Shown here piece by piece: positions 56,001 through 61,334 of a DNA stretch of 64,000 nucleotides; the stretch's first letter is position 1, and every line of letters starts with the position of its first letter. The notes beneath the pieces were generated by a model that did not search any database, was not told the DNA's origin, and worked only from the letters and a program-made list of their open reading frames with translations. The position numbers and the translations under genes are program-made. Source of the DNA: a virus; the IMG/VR virus record IMGVR_UViG_3300044951_001239, positions 1 through 64,000 of that record; one strand, written 5' to 3'.

Positions 56001-59000
56001 CGAGACAGTTAATGTACTGACCTCTTCATTGAATAGCGTAACATATCAAAACGGGATATATGTTGCGGTAGGGCAAAACATTATAACATCTACTGATTTA
56101 AATTCTTGGACTGAACGTTATGCGTTTACTAATGGATTAACTAATGTATTCAATGGGGTAACCTATGCTACCACTACTGGATATACAGGGTATGTGGCAA
56201 TTGGTTTGGGACAACAGACAATTGGCTCCAGTGCTGTCAATTTTGCAATCATTTATACAAGTACAGATGCATACACTTGGACACAAGTTACATTTAATGA
56301 TACATCTCTGGGATTTAATAGTATTGCATCTAATGGTCAAACAATAGTAGCTGTGGGTGACGGTGGTATAATATACACCAGCTTTAACTGTATCACTTGG
56401 TTTGCCCAATCTTCAACTATTGCTAGTAAGTTAAACAACATAATTTGGGACAGTTACAACAATAGATTCGTGGTAGTTGGCGAAACCGGGACAATATTAA
56501 CCGGTACACTTGACGGTATAACTTGGACGCAACAAACTTCGGGTGTAGCTTCAACATTAGAAAGTGTTGTTTGGAACAATACTGCACTTGAATATGTAGT
56601 AGTTGGTTTTAATAATACAATTTTAGTTAGTGCTGATGCAACTATATGGGGTAGCTCTGGAACGTTTGTAACTGCTCCGCTGGCGTACTCAATTCAAGGA
56701 GATGACTTTACACAAGGGTATGGTCCAGAAGAATTAGTACCGGGAGTAATAGCTGATACCATTATGATGACCGTGGCTACTCGTCCTGGAACAAACTGGG
56801 ATGAAACAGTTTATCAGCATGTTGGTTACAACACTGTTTCTACTGAAATAACACCAACATCTGCTTCTCAAGATGAATATAGTTTTAATAATCTAGTTAC
56901 AGTTCCTGCTCAACTTGCAGTTTTTGTAATAAATAGAAGTACTAATCTAAGTACTTCGTTGTATCGTGGAATTGACTATACAGTTGATTGGGTTAACAAA
57001 AATGTAATATTAAATACACCTATAACTTATATTGCACCTGGAAACACAGATCGTTTAAGGATTGATGTTTATGAAGTAGGTAATGGGGATCAGTTAGTTA
57101 ACGCTACCTCAGATACTGATGCATTACGACTAAACACAACTACTGGATTTCAAGAAATTTATGTAAATGCAAATTACAGCGCAAGTATCTATCAAGGATC
57201 AGGGGTAGTCAGACCAGATACTTCCTCGATATCGGTAAATGCAAGTAGTACTTCTAGCTCCACAAACGCAATAACATGCAGTGGTGTTATTGATTTCGTA
57301 TTGAATAGTCCAGTATCCTTCACAGGATCAGTCTTTGGTAACATAGTTGAAAATCAAGTTTACTATGTTAAATCAATTAGTAGTACTACAAATAGGATTG
57401 TAATTTCTGCTACTTACAATGTAAGTACAGGCACTGCAGGTGAAACTTTCTTATTAACAGACTCCACAGGTAGTATGGAAGCTGTAATTGCAGTTGGTAC
57501 AGGATTACCTTGGACACCTCCATCGGTATTTGCAAACGGAAATGCATTAGTATTAGGAACTTATGCGTCAGTTGTACAAACAACTGCAATTACAAACTCA
57601 ATCACCACTGTTAGTACAGGTGGATTGATAGTTGATACCCCGGTTGTTTTTAGTTCAACTATGTTTGGTAATGTAACTCCGCATGTGGTATACTATGTGC
57701 ATAGTATTATCAGTAGTACTCGCTTTACTATATCAGCGACTCAGGGTGGATCTATATTAGCATTAATTGATGCAGTTGGCGGTGCCACATTAGTTTCTAA
57801 TGATTATGCATTTAGTATTGCTGACAATGGAATTACCGCAGCAATGGTGTTAGCAAGTACATATGATGTTACTACGGATTATTTAACTTATACGATTATG
57901 GGTGAAACATTGCCTGAGCAGTTTGGATATACACTTCCCCAAGTTCAACTGTTTAGTGGAAATGGGTCAACTGCATTATTTGCTTTAACTAACTATGTTA
58001 GTGGTAATAATCCAAACAATGCTATTGTAGAAATTAACGGGATTAGACAAACTGCGGCAGCTTATACAATAAGTGCTATCAGCAATACGATATTGTTCAA
58101 TAGTCCTCCTGCGGTAGATTCTACGATAGCAGTTACAACTTACAACCAAACTCAGCGTCAGTATTTAAATACTCAATACGATATCACAGGGTCTGGTGAG
58201 GCGGTGGCAAGTATCACGGTTAGTGACACTACACACTTGTTAAGTGGATTTGATCAAGATACACCCACAGTGGCAACATTTGATCAAGATACCCCCACAG
58301 TAGTATTGTTTGACCAAGAACTAAACTATTTGACATTAGCATCTGGCACAACTAGTCAATTGATTATCAACAGCGCAATAGTGTTTCAGAATGTAATCGG
58401 TGGCATAATAGCTGGACAAACTTACTTTATTACAGAAATATTGAATTCTACTGACTTTGTTATCTCAACTCAAGTTGGTGGTTTACCGTTTGAAGTTACA
58501 ACTGACAGTGGAGCAATGACTAGTGTGGTCAGTGGATTAACGGTAGCTGCTATTGTTGGAATTGATAATTCTCTTAGTGCGCCATTAGTAATTAATGTGT
58601 CTGGTACGGTAGCTGCTGATAATTCAGTAACATGCAATGATACTACGAGTTTAGTAGTAGGGCAAGATATAATATTCAAAGCTATAGTAGTTACAGTTGC
58701 CGGAGTGTTAATTAGCGGTGATGAATATGAAATTATTACATTAGGTGATACTACTCAATTACAGTGGAATACTGCTGCAGGAACAGTAGGTGTTGATTAT
58801 TTAGTAGGTAGTGTATTTACCGCAGTTTCTACTGGTGGCGGGGTAGGTACTGGTACAGTGTTGCTTTCAAACTTAGGAGGAATTAGTACACTAGGTCAAG
58901 TTTACTTTGTCCGAGCAATAATAGATTTAACACATTTTACAATACAAGATCAAGGTGGTAACATAATTGTTCTTACTGATACTTCAGGCTATAACTTATT

Positions 59001-60516
59001 TGCGTACATTGGTGGACTTGTTGCGGTTAGAGTGATTACTCAAATAAATAATAACTTTACAGAAAATCAATTGATTAGCATCGACGGCGTGGGTGGATCA
59101 ATCCAGTTAAATAATAACACATATTATGTAAAAATAATAAGTGATATTGAATTTGATTTGTATAATCAGCCATATAACCCTGCATATGCAGCAGTTAATT
59201 ATCCAGTTACGCTGCCATCAGCTTATACTTCTGGCGGATATGCTTGGTTAGATCAATTATTCACTATCGTGGATACGGTTGCAACTCGTACTACTGCAAA
59301 CGGTAATAGAATTACTGTTGGTAGCACTGATATTATAGTGCCAAATACTCCAGTATTATTTACTACATATGGCGCAAGTATAGGTGACAACATATTAGGT
59401 GGAATATTAGCAAAAACTCAGTACTATGTGTTTGAAGTAAGACCTACTATCTTAGCAGGAAACTTTATTGTTGGAAATAGTTATCAGATTGTTACGTTAG
59501 GCACCACTGATTGGAATACTGCTGCTGGAACAGTAGCGGTAGCATATGCAGTAGATGACATATTTACCGCAGCCAATATAGCGAGTGGAACAGGTCTTGC
59601 TTCTGGATTGCAAGAATTCACTATTGCGTTAACCAGATATCCAAATCAAGCGCAAGAGGGATTGACTGATGCGACAGGATCAGTCAATGTAACTGAATTT
59701 GAACAAGTTAATGTTGACAGATTATGGGTAACAGTTAATGGTTACAGAGTTCCATCAAGCTCATTGAGATTGAATCCTTTCAATAATTTGAGTATTTTGA
59801 CAACTATCCAGACTGGTGATCAAGTTATTATTACTAGCATGATGCCAACGGCAACACCAAATGAAGAAGTTTACTTGTTGTATGTATCAACTTCAAATGA
59901 ACCTACCGTTTACAGAGTAAATTCTGAGTCCAGAACATGGTTGACTCATTCTCTCCAGTTTACTGACACTACTATATATGTAAATGACATAACCCGTGTG
60001 ACAGATACTGTTATACAAAATGTAGTATGTCCGGCAGCAGTAGATGGTAAATATAATATTGGATTGACTGCTAATAAAAATGCAATATGTCTTGTTGAGG
60101 TTTACAATGTAACAACCGTAACTACAGTAAATCCTACAAACTATCAAATAATTATCGTAGATGCTGCTCCAGTATTACAAATTTCTAGTCAGGTTACTGT
60201 TGGTGACTCGTTAATAATTACTTTAGTTGTAGGACAATTGATCTACCTTAACGGTGAGCAAATTGCATTCGCAGAATGCGACTTGGCCAACAATACACTT
60301 GGTCAATTGACCAGAGGTGCTAACGGAACTGGAGTTAGAGATTATACCCCAATATATGCTGAAGTGTACGGACTCATGCCTGATAATGTAATGCCAGACT
60401 TGTTATATTCAGAAGTTTGGAATCCTATCCCAGGTGTTTATGACCCGATTGAAGGTGATCCGTTACAGATAGCTTATAGTCAAGGTGCAACTTTCTTAAG
60501 AACGAATACAAACTAA
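41080..60516 (+). CDS. Giant 6478-residue baseplate/virion protein, gp7 position
   Basis: One open frame of 19.4 kb, about 0.7 MDa. The N-terminus (TRIRTLDFLPEIFKTTTNAQF; LVAQPNTKKIQGYIGSKFG; FNQYYWLPEGPERV) matches a type seen in very large virion proteins of aquatic T4-like phages, located after gp6, the place of T4 gp7. Further inside: a propeller-like region with FG-GAP-like units at about 2340-3060 (DNFGYSISTDYYGDTVVIGTP; FGLSTDTNTFANEILVGAPF); BNR-like repeats at 4900-5200; and at least a dozen copies of a 60-90-residue beta module with FTGTxFGGIVxGxxYYV and TGSM-type ends, mostly after residue 4000. RG-type motifs (ISRGILGSTTTVH; LTRGANGTG) lie near 3740 and the C-terminus. It likely forms a large peripheral baseplate structure. 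Confidence 0.85.
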   Translation: MATRIRTLDFLPEIFKTTTNAQFLAATLDQLVAQPNTKKIQGYIGSKFGYGINAKDRYVIEPTKSRTDYQLDPGIIFLKENNSTAKDFISYPGIIDALTLEGGLTADNNRLFNNQFYSWDSFTNLDTIINFNQYYWLPEGPERVIVASNIVYSSANFVVQPEANSYLISSETLVNPSANPTLTLLRGGQYTFTVNQNTQFWIQGEPGVTGLSPTQRNVQTRDVYGVINNGITNGVVTFNVPQKNAQDDFIFPGDNTVGVVSTLPFDQVNGALVNEIGGIDGVTALDGLTVMFYNTGDTNEEVTSTFYTISLSGDIDDPLIQLTATAAIPTNQKITVSYGVEWTNRNFYRSSIGVITLEPYNSAILDKLYYQDGTIPGRVGVINLIENNVLNQINVETDILGKINYTSTNGVIFTNGLKVLFQGDIYPESFNNVEFYVEGVGTAIELIPVSTLVSPGLFSAAAYIPFDTTPFDIGNYDSSLYIPIYPDYITIARNAINRNPWSRSNRWFHIDVINATAEYNNTPELVTEYTQLGNKAKRPIIEFYPNLKLFNSGAVGKNPIDFIDTKTTDAFTYVAGQTIYYPDTAGYTTATATIAPITGAITKTATATLPLINQVVLDSTTGIHINDTITFTGTAFGGLSTDPTNNANRYYILDIVNSTNVVISATKQGTSVIVTTGTGTMSAAVYPYSTTITMPSTDVFGLFTAGQYITDSTGLLPSITFVSTISVVGSNTVITVSWYNQSIVAGTSVASVVTADTPLDNYALFDGSRVVFAVDSDSNVRNKIYVSRFSTIQPGSIPVITLTEATEGLVLLDEQTAVYRGYNYSGKDFFFDGVDWIEGQQKSQLNQPPKFDIYDGNDISFGDHAVYVGTSFSGCTLFSYGIGSGSNDTVLGFPLSYSSVNNVGDISFDVTLNSDTFTYVQGLNSITEYVNKGYVYNYSITPGIEPVIVRQLGWQTAVSPSVQYQIFEFDYDVLTNTNNTFICDIAPILTTPTQWPMIQVYVNNIYVPNTEWQVLGPVSDTSTTINIPVIPTTNTVVQILILSDQVSSTAYFQTPINLTNNPFNTSVTTANIGDIRGQYQSIFFNNPNTTGVVFGSNNYRDLGNLVPWGNRIIQNSASLVLPGTFLRNQDHNLFNSLLYNSRQYITFKTLLVDTVNNSDYSRILTPSQMLDDALGQINAPKVESQSFFWSDMLPSKAPYITNTYNFANTLDISVYPLSHIYNFATANYNGILVYLTRDNVQTQLIRGIEYTVSTDSPSLTVTLSLDVNDQITVKEFNQTYGSYVPNTPTKLGLYPATIPSVTLDTAYSPATYFIVGHDGSFNKLYGSYDSPTSTLVDFRDQVLLEYEIRVYNNLKLSETVPAGSYQSVIIPGFFRTTDYSTDEFLQIYSELFLNWVGQNRIDYKTQFYNTNNQFTYNYRDSGNQLNNQPIEQGNFRGAYLFFYDTSTPNETPWQMLGLANQPTWWTSRYGPAPYTSDNLVLWGDLETGTVWNDGTPFIKPSYARPNLSKIIPVDSNGDLLSPFDSLVGNYDQYLFQRDWIVGDVGPAEFSYRRSSTWPFDLMHILAVTKPTEFFNLGVEVDTYKYNVEFNQYLVNDRSHLVISDIPIYGTGTPATSYINWIVDYEKQLGVDATANISTLLDNLDVRLVYRAAGFSDKNLLKFFVEKSSANSNNSSLLIPDESYGLLLYENQPFDRIIYSGVVIQITENGYKVFGNSQTNAYFKTLTPKFGGTIQTITVETLTVKVTDRFTDTIQVIPYGTEFYNTQQVAQFLISYGEFLISQGVVYEEIENGIPIQWQQMVAEFLYWAQTGWDLGSITTINPSANLITINKESRIVQPLTLSQKNFLLNQDLYPISTSNLNITREGTAFAAKTLNVGDAISYGQFNISNIENGIVFDNVTLFNDVIYNLVTGLRQYRISVNGSLTADWTGNVDAAGFILNQDNVKEWDNTLKYTAGAIVQYKNKYWSALRIIQPSILFRELDWKETTYDQIQKGLLPNNQTRSYESTLYYDVNNANLENDADLLSFSLIGYRPRDYLALVDLTDVTQVNVYKNLIKNKGTLNAASAFKGANLPQGGIDYTLYQNWAIKSGEFGGILNNNFIEFRLDQPELVGNPSIVGLTSGVFIDGVQQQVPLYSVFNYGRPITTVDILPTISDLQLSSLYPTAGYVNLNDVKMASYFYSGLPTAQNAAGTTVPISQFYVRDYVWVANYLSTWQVYTPASLGSVINAKNNLNNTVTITFSQAHNLKRYESFAIVNFNVAIDNYYIVAAVVDPFNVIINLSLNPQIKNINSQGVGFRLQSQRVATAPEIGTLPLLDNEFNKLKVWVDTNNDGSWAVYRKSLNYQFDTEIVNPASETFGSAVAYASSFGYLLGDSETGEVYRYKYNALNNSYISYQTITQTTSFGANISYVNNLFVISQPTGTPKVYVYQYIDTQALNTLELYQLIAAPGGVTTWGTSTALSGDQNWLYVSDIDNNSVYAYRRAAYEVTAGNFVSANTYTITSLGTTDFTLIGASSNAVGTIFVASGGGTGTGTATNSTYELAHLIDGDALGLTSAGDNFGYSISTDYYGDTVVIGTPQQDYDVNTQNYGYTYVFSRTVQNFESQSANQAYVPVAIPVAWTPITVTQTATATTASTDRITVSSSTGFTVGDPVVFSGTIISAGALALNAVYYVLAKPTSTTFTISTTRNGSAVQLVDDTGSMTVTVQTSPLFVTVNGTSLEDNYYAVIGSTLNIYSGATPTLNAGDIVNISGSNFVLAQTLTNEETPRVGVQFGLSTDTNTFANEILVGAPFELSAENYEGAVHRYTNSGERYGTIIGTTACNITTPRTVLLNGYRVVLPIGNATSAVANINLLGLTNIQASEVNDNLVISLINVDLAIAGNKLSLTVLDSATLGEMGVELYQQTQKVTSPHVQGRTQFGTVVKFDKSNSGSFIASAPVGTRYASTTFDFFDDEIDNDTVFDNNATQWVDTFTNAGAVYMFDYLPLYSENINNPGQFVYAQSTNAQNLNYGAQPYYGSALDFNNNRVTIGTPNFVPTGYANDIFGQVVTYVSTASTPDWAVFRQSSPIVDVNGIFNIQLFSAMTNQTLENLDYIDPLQGKLLGAVAENIDVVSNIDPAAYNSAGSTQGGKVWAAENVGRLWFNTSNTRFMNYHQNDVQYNSQYWGRVFPGSNVSVYSWIASQAIPSQYAGPGNPYDVNSYSIRGIVNAEGLITPIYYYWVRNTNVVFTLIGKTLADSTLESYISQPQQSGISYFAPLLPSVFGLYNCAAYINAKDTVLHIGYSETTNDDVAHNQYSLIRDGYPEDFLSGVPGSGAAFQFHAAVGITEPIGLYNRMLDSMCGVDNAGGVVPDPLLPKAVQTGILARPRQGFFYNRFGALENYLQYANTVLAQFPIIEIRNPKFLYRTGEFFDTAQYWNTINWWAIGYNNNTKSSIQVPIYADLSTLNVPNGTIVTVASNAAGNAETYIYSGSGIWTRIGLANGTIEFSSKLWDYAEAMLGFGDNFFDTTPYDEYPSEETRYIIRSLNEEIYTNELLVFRNKSLILLFEYIQSETIESQNYLTWLNKTSFIDVSHTIRELLPLEVFRSDNQLFLEGYLNEVKPYHVVIKEFIFKYTRTDIYEGDITDFDLPAQYNSSIEQFVTPELVYANASGDNQYLPSDPIWQTAPYSQWFANYGLSISGQDGYQISVLASYMALNTTTCYVDNVNGFPVSGTIILGEEVMSYASRNIATNQLTGISRGILGSTTTVHIPGEDIFINLPAVLVLNEGRNYATPPRVTAHVDTSIYPVPRVVAQFEPVMSLGSLIGVNVINPGEGYAVLPEIIIDPAFTVLVDSTQVNIVTNTIGITTPALQTGDLVIYTVAPNSTPISGLTPGQHYYVNLLEITPSSVFALYTSYLTAINDHDRVILSAQGSGTQQFSAGAIASCVTSSAPTRENTIVLRFDRTSYTSQVINWTPSGFYAGVIDTSVQASSAITLESTVPPISTILASAGGESFEILNTTNQQTLTWSSRTRATIQTYGSATSYPNAIRINPNIGGAPVEGKIGSTIGFYIGMPVKFVGSVIGTTLTNSVTYYVKSLIQLPNTITSVLEDTGFTISTTVDNNGNPGAVLVQNTASIVAAGLTLYVGELTNLAVLTINYAGIRTATNTVAVTNNITVQLTPTGLAGTTGFYLGTTIFFTGNVFGGIVENENYYVITIIDNQTFTMSTDANPTTFSVTETLASNNSIICESATGLAANNPIIFTGTTFGGLVAGTTYYVREIFSGNTSFSIAATVNSAAIILTNDSGSCTLTNQINAVELTTGSGSMTLNVGLPISPGQIEGQAFTFYETSLPYSNVSGTASNLLARTISSTLATVNRICLVENLTNIYNNLEFNIDSDVGGLTVAGEPYTVNGFGTTTVTVSSTSGGPDYWLTLPVASNPNITDALYVGMPIVFTDPSLGGIEIGSVYYVYSINASPPAGTGQFTISAFDTLSQIFALTTSTGIMTGIGDDYLTISGGYSLIDSVQPATITNASPAVVTVANGGAFPDGTAITFGSYGTLPVPLNSITTYYVINLSGNTFNVSYSLNGVAINTITAGSGTHRVAQTNVTLTQQPITDPVFDVSYILGGYRASIITLGSGYAVNNTITIPGTLVGGTTTANDLVLTVASINSTGGVTSAIASGTPNGIVSDYYLKVLSENQVGVYSDPNLTVEVSGQNFLYTGTISTAATATNSSTNRVTVTSAAEFNVNDAIVFTGTTFGNIVLGQTYYVKTIDPGNTWVTISASTSGTTFVLVTSSGTNMTMAKSGDFAFLSEPFFFSPTIVKYNNQLYQCIISNNDADFFFSKWELLVSGNRKLNALDRIVGYYQPTVNMPGVDLTQLVSGITYPNSTYKGNAFAPDDEYEVDLILQDQPFYPSGIDLKSIIWNGLVYIAGSDIGTYSAFNVSADTTSWTINQLSNQTLSITDFIYAGGSYVITTNNNATPVLTSDNGYTWSSNETVNVLTSSLNSVTYQNGIYVAVGQNIITSTDLNSWTERYAFTNGLTNVFNGVTYATTTGYTGYVAIGLGQQTIGSSAVNFAIIYTSTDAYTWTQVTFNDTSLGFNSIASNGQTIVAVGDGGIIYTSFNCITWFAQSSTIASKLNNIIWDSYNNRFVVVGETGTILTGTLDGITWTQQTSGVASTLESVVWNNTALEYVVVGFNNTILVSADATIWGSSGTFVTAPLAYSIQGDDFTQGYGPEELVPGVIADTIMMTVATRPGTNWDETVYQHVGYNTVSTEITPTSASQDEYSFNNLVTVPAQLAVFVINRSTNLSTSLYRGIDYTVDWVNKNVILNTPITYIAPGNTDRLRIDVYEVGNGDQLVNATSDTDALRLNTTTGFQEIYVNANYSASIYQGSGVVRPDTSSISVNASSTSSSTNAITCSGVIDFVLNSPVSFTGSVFGNIVENQVYYVKSISSTTNRIVISATYNVSTGTAGETFLLTDSTGSMEAVIAVGTGLPWTPPSVFANGNALVLGTYASVVQTTAITNSITTVSTGGLIVDTPVVFSSTMFGNVTPHVVYYVHSIISSTRFTISATQGGSILALIDAVGGATLVSNDYAFSIADNGITAAMVLASTYDVTTDYLTYTIMGETLPEQFGYTLPQVQLFSGNGSTALFALTNYVSGNNPNNAIVEINGIRQTAAAYTISAISNTILFNSPPAVDSTIAVTTYNQTQRQYLNTQYDITGSGEAVASITVSDTTHLLSGFDQDTPTVATFDQDTPTVVLFDQELNYLTLASGTTSQLIINSAIVFQNVIGGIIAGQTYFITEILNSTDFVISTQVGGLPFEVTTDSGAMTSVVSGLTVAAIVGIDNSLSAPLVINVSGTVAADNSVTCNDTTSLVVGQDIIFKAIVVTVAGVLISGDEYEIITLGDTTQLQWNTAAGTVGVDYLVGSVFTAVSTGGGVGTGTVLLSNLGGISTLGQVYFVRAIIDLTHFTIQDQGGNIIVLTDTSGYNLFAYIGGLVAVRVITQINNNFTENQLISIDGVGGSIQLNNNTYYVKIISDIEFDLYNQPYNPAYAAVNYPVTLPSAYTSGGYAWLDQLFTIVDTVATRTTANGNRITVGSTDIIVPNTPVLFTTYGASIGDNILGGILAKTQYYVFEVRPTILAGNFIVGNSYQIVTLGTTDWNTAAGTVAVAYAVDDIFTAANIASGTGLASGLQEFTIALTRYPNQAQEGLTDATGSVNVTEFEQVNVDRLWVTVNGYRVPSSSLRLNPFNNLSILTTIQTGDQVIITSMMPTATPNEEVYLLYVSTSNEPTVYRVNSESRTWLTHSLQFTDTTIYVNDITRVTDTVIQNVVCPAAVDGKYNIGLTANKNAICLVEVYNVTTVTTVNPTNYQIIIVDAAPVLQISSQVTVGDSLIITLVVGQLIYLNGEQIAFAECDLANNTLGQLTRGANGTGVRDYTPIYAEVYGLMPDNVMPDLLYSEVWNPIPGVYDPIEGDPLQIAYSQGATFLRTNTN
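42900..59630 (+). repeat. Dispersed degenerate beta module in the giant gene
   Basis: Copies are visible near 42900-43130, 48955-49200, 53210-53420, 53500-53730, 53740-53990, 54330-54540, 54590-54840, 55180-55430, 57230-57490, 57580-57800, 58320-58540, 58610-59020 and 59280-59620. Each goes from an NxI(T/V)C/V start through V(V/I)FTGTxFG to YYVxxI, FTISxxxxG and a GSM-like end. Copies are diverged in DNA, so they are old. Confidence 0.7.
58248..58320 (+). repeat. Short 30-bp tandem repeat
   Basis: tttgatcaagata plus acccacagt occurs at 58249 and 58279 with a third partial unit at 58309, encoding FDQDTPTV repeats. The near identity shows it arose recently. Confidence 0.85.
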
Positions 60517-60517
60517 A

Positions 60518-60525
60518 GATAAATA
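60518..60525 (+). promoter_or_regulatory. Late promoter box GATAAATA, 4 nt before a start codon
   Basis: It lies just after the giant gene stop and 4 nt (atat) before the ATG at 60530. Confidence 0.5.
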
Positions 60526-60529
60526 ATAT

Positions 60530-60682
60530 ATGAACGAAAACCCAGTGGAAAATAAATACCCCCAGACCGAAAAATCCGGCACAAAACCAAACGAACAGGT
60601 TGGCTTTTACTTTTCTTCTGGGATAAAGATAACCGACCCAAATACTAAAGAAATTTTGGTTCAAATGCGAGGTGATAATTAA
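60530..60682 (+). CDS. Small 50-residue protein, related in part to the next protein
   Basis: A 50-codon frame (MNENPVENKYPQTEKSGTK, then VGFYFSSGIKITDPNTKEIL, ending VQMRGDN) that stops directly at the ATG of the next gene. Its GIKITDPNTKEILV resembles GFIKIHDPNNGEIFV in the following protein, and I recall small proteins of this kind before similar genes in T4-like phages. The start has no ribosome site but a late box 4 nt before it. The gene fills the gap between the giant protein and the next gene, with suitable codon use. Confidence 0.65.
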   Translation: MNENPVENKYPQTEKSGTKPNEQVGFYFSSGIKITDPNTKEILVQMRGDN

Positions 60683-61303
60683 ATGTCAGTAATAACTCTA
60701 TCATACAAAGTAGAAGGATTCATTAAAATACATGACCCTAATAACGGGGAAATTTTCGTAGACAAGAAAAATGCTATAAATTACGAAAATATGTCAATCG
60801 CCATGGCTGATACATTAAGTAGTCGTGGATACGGAGAAATCTATGAAATGGCGTTTGGGAACGGCGGAGCTAGTGTTTCAGATACAGGGGTTATCACTTA
60901 TCTACCCCCAAATGTAACTGGTCAGAATGCTGCACTTTACAATCAAACTTACGCTAAGATTGTAGACGATACTAGTGTTTTTAACTTGGACCCTACCCGT
61001 AATAAAATGACAGTTTCCCATACCACCGGAAAGTATTATACTGACATTTTGGTACAATGTTTACTAGATTATGGTGAACCACCGGGTCAGGCGGCGTTTG
61101 ATAATAGCACACAAACCAATAGTTCTTATATATTTGATGAATTAGGGTTGCTTGCTAACTACGGAACTGACAGTTCAGGTGCGATTATTACAAAATTATT
61201 GACCCACGTGATCTTTCACCCAGTGCAAAAGAGTTTAAATAGACAGATTCAGATTGATTACACGGTACGCCTGCAGTCATTAACTAATTTGGTAACAATT
61301 TAA
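60683..61303 (+). CDS. Virion-type protein, function unknown (gp8 position)
   Basis: A 206-residue protein. The N-terminal VEGFIKIHDPNNGEIFVDKKNAINYENM is shared in type with the preceding small protein; the rest has LSSRGYGEIYEMAFGNGGAS (about 46-65) and a C-terminal VIFHPVQKSLNRQIQIDYTVR. It follows the gp7-position giant, where T4 has gp8 (334 residues), but I see no secure match. It is a likely baseplate or fibre-attachment component because the operon is structural. Its ATG follows the previous stop without a gap (TAAATG), so translation is probably coupled. Confidence 0.65.
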   Translation: MSVITLSYKVEGFIKIHDPNNGEIFVDKKNAINYENMSIAMADTLSSRGYGEIYEMAFGNGGASVSDTGVITYLPPNVTGQNAALYNQTYAKIVDDTSVFNLDPTRNKMTVSHTTGKYYTDILVQCLLDYGEPPGQAAFDNSTQTNSSYIFDELGLLANYGTDSSGAIITKLLTHVIFHPVQKSLNRQIQIDYTVRLQSLTNLVTI

Positions 61304-61311
61304 TATAAATA
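61304..61311 (+). promoter_or_regulatory. Late promoter box TATAAATA
   Basis: Exact consensus, right after the stop of the preceding gene, 23 nt before the ATG at 61335 and its GGAGAG ribosome site. Confidence 0.75.
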
Positions 61312-61334
61312 ACAGATATCGGAGAGATTTTAAA

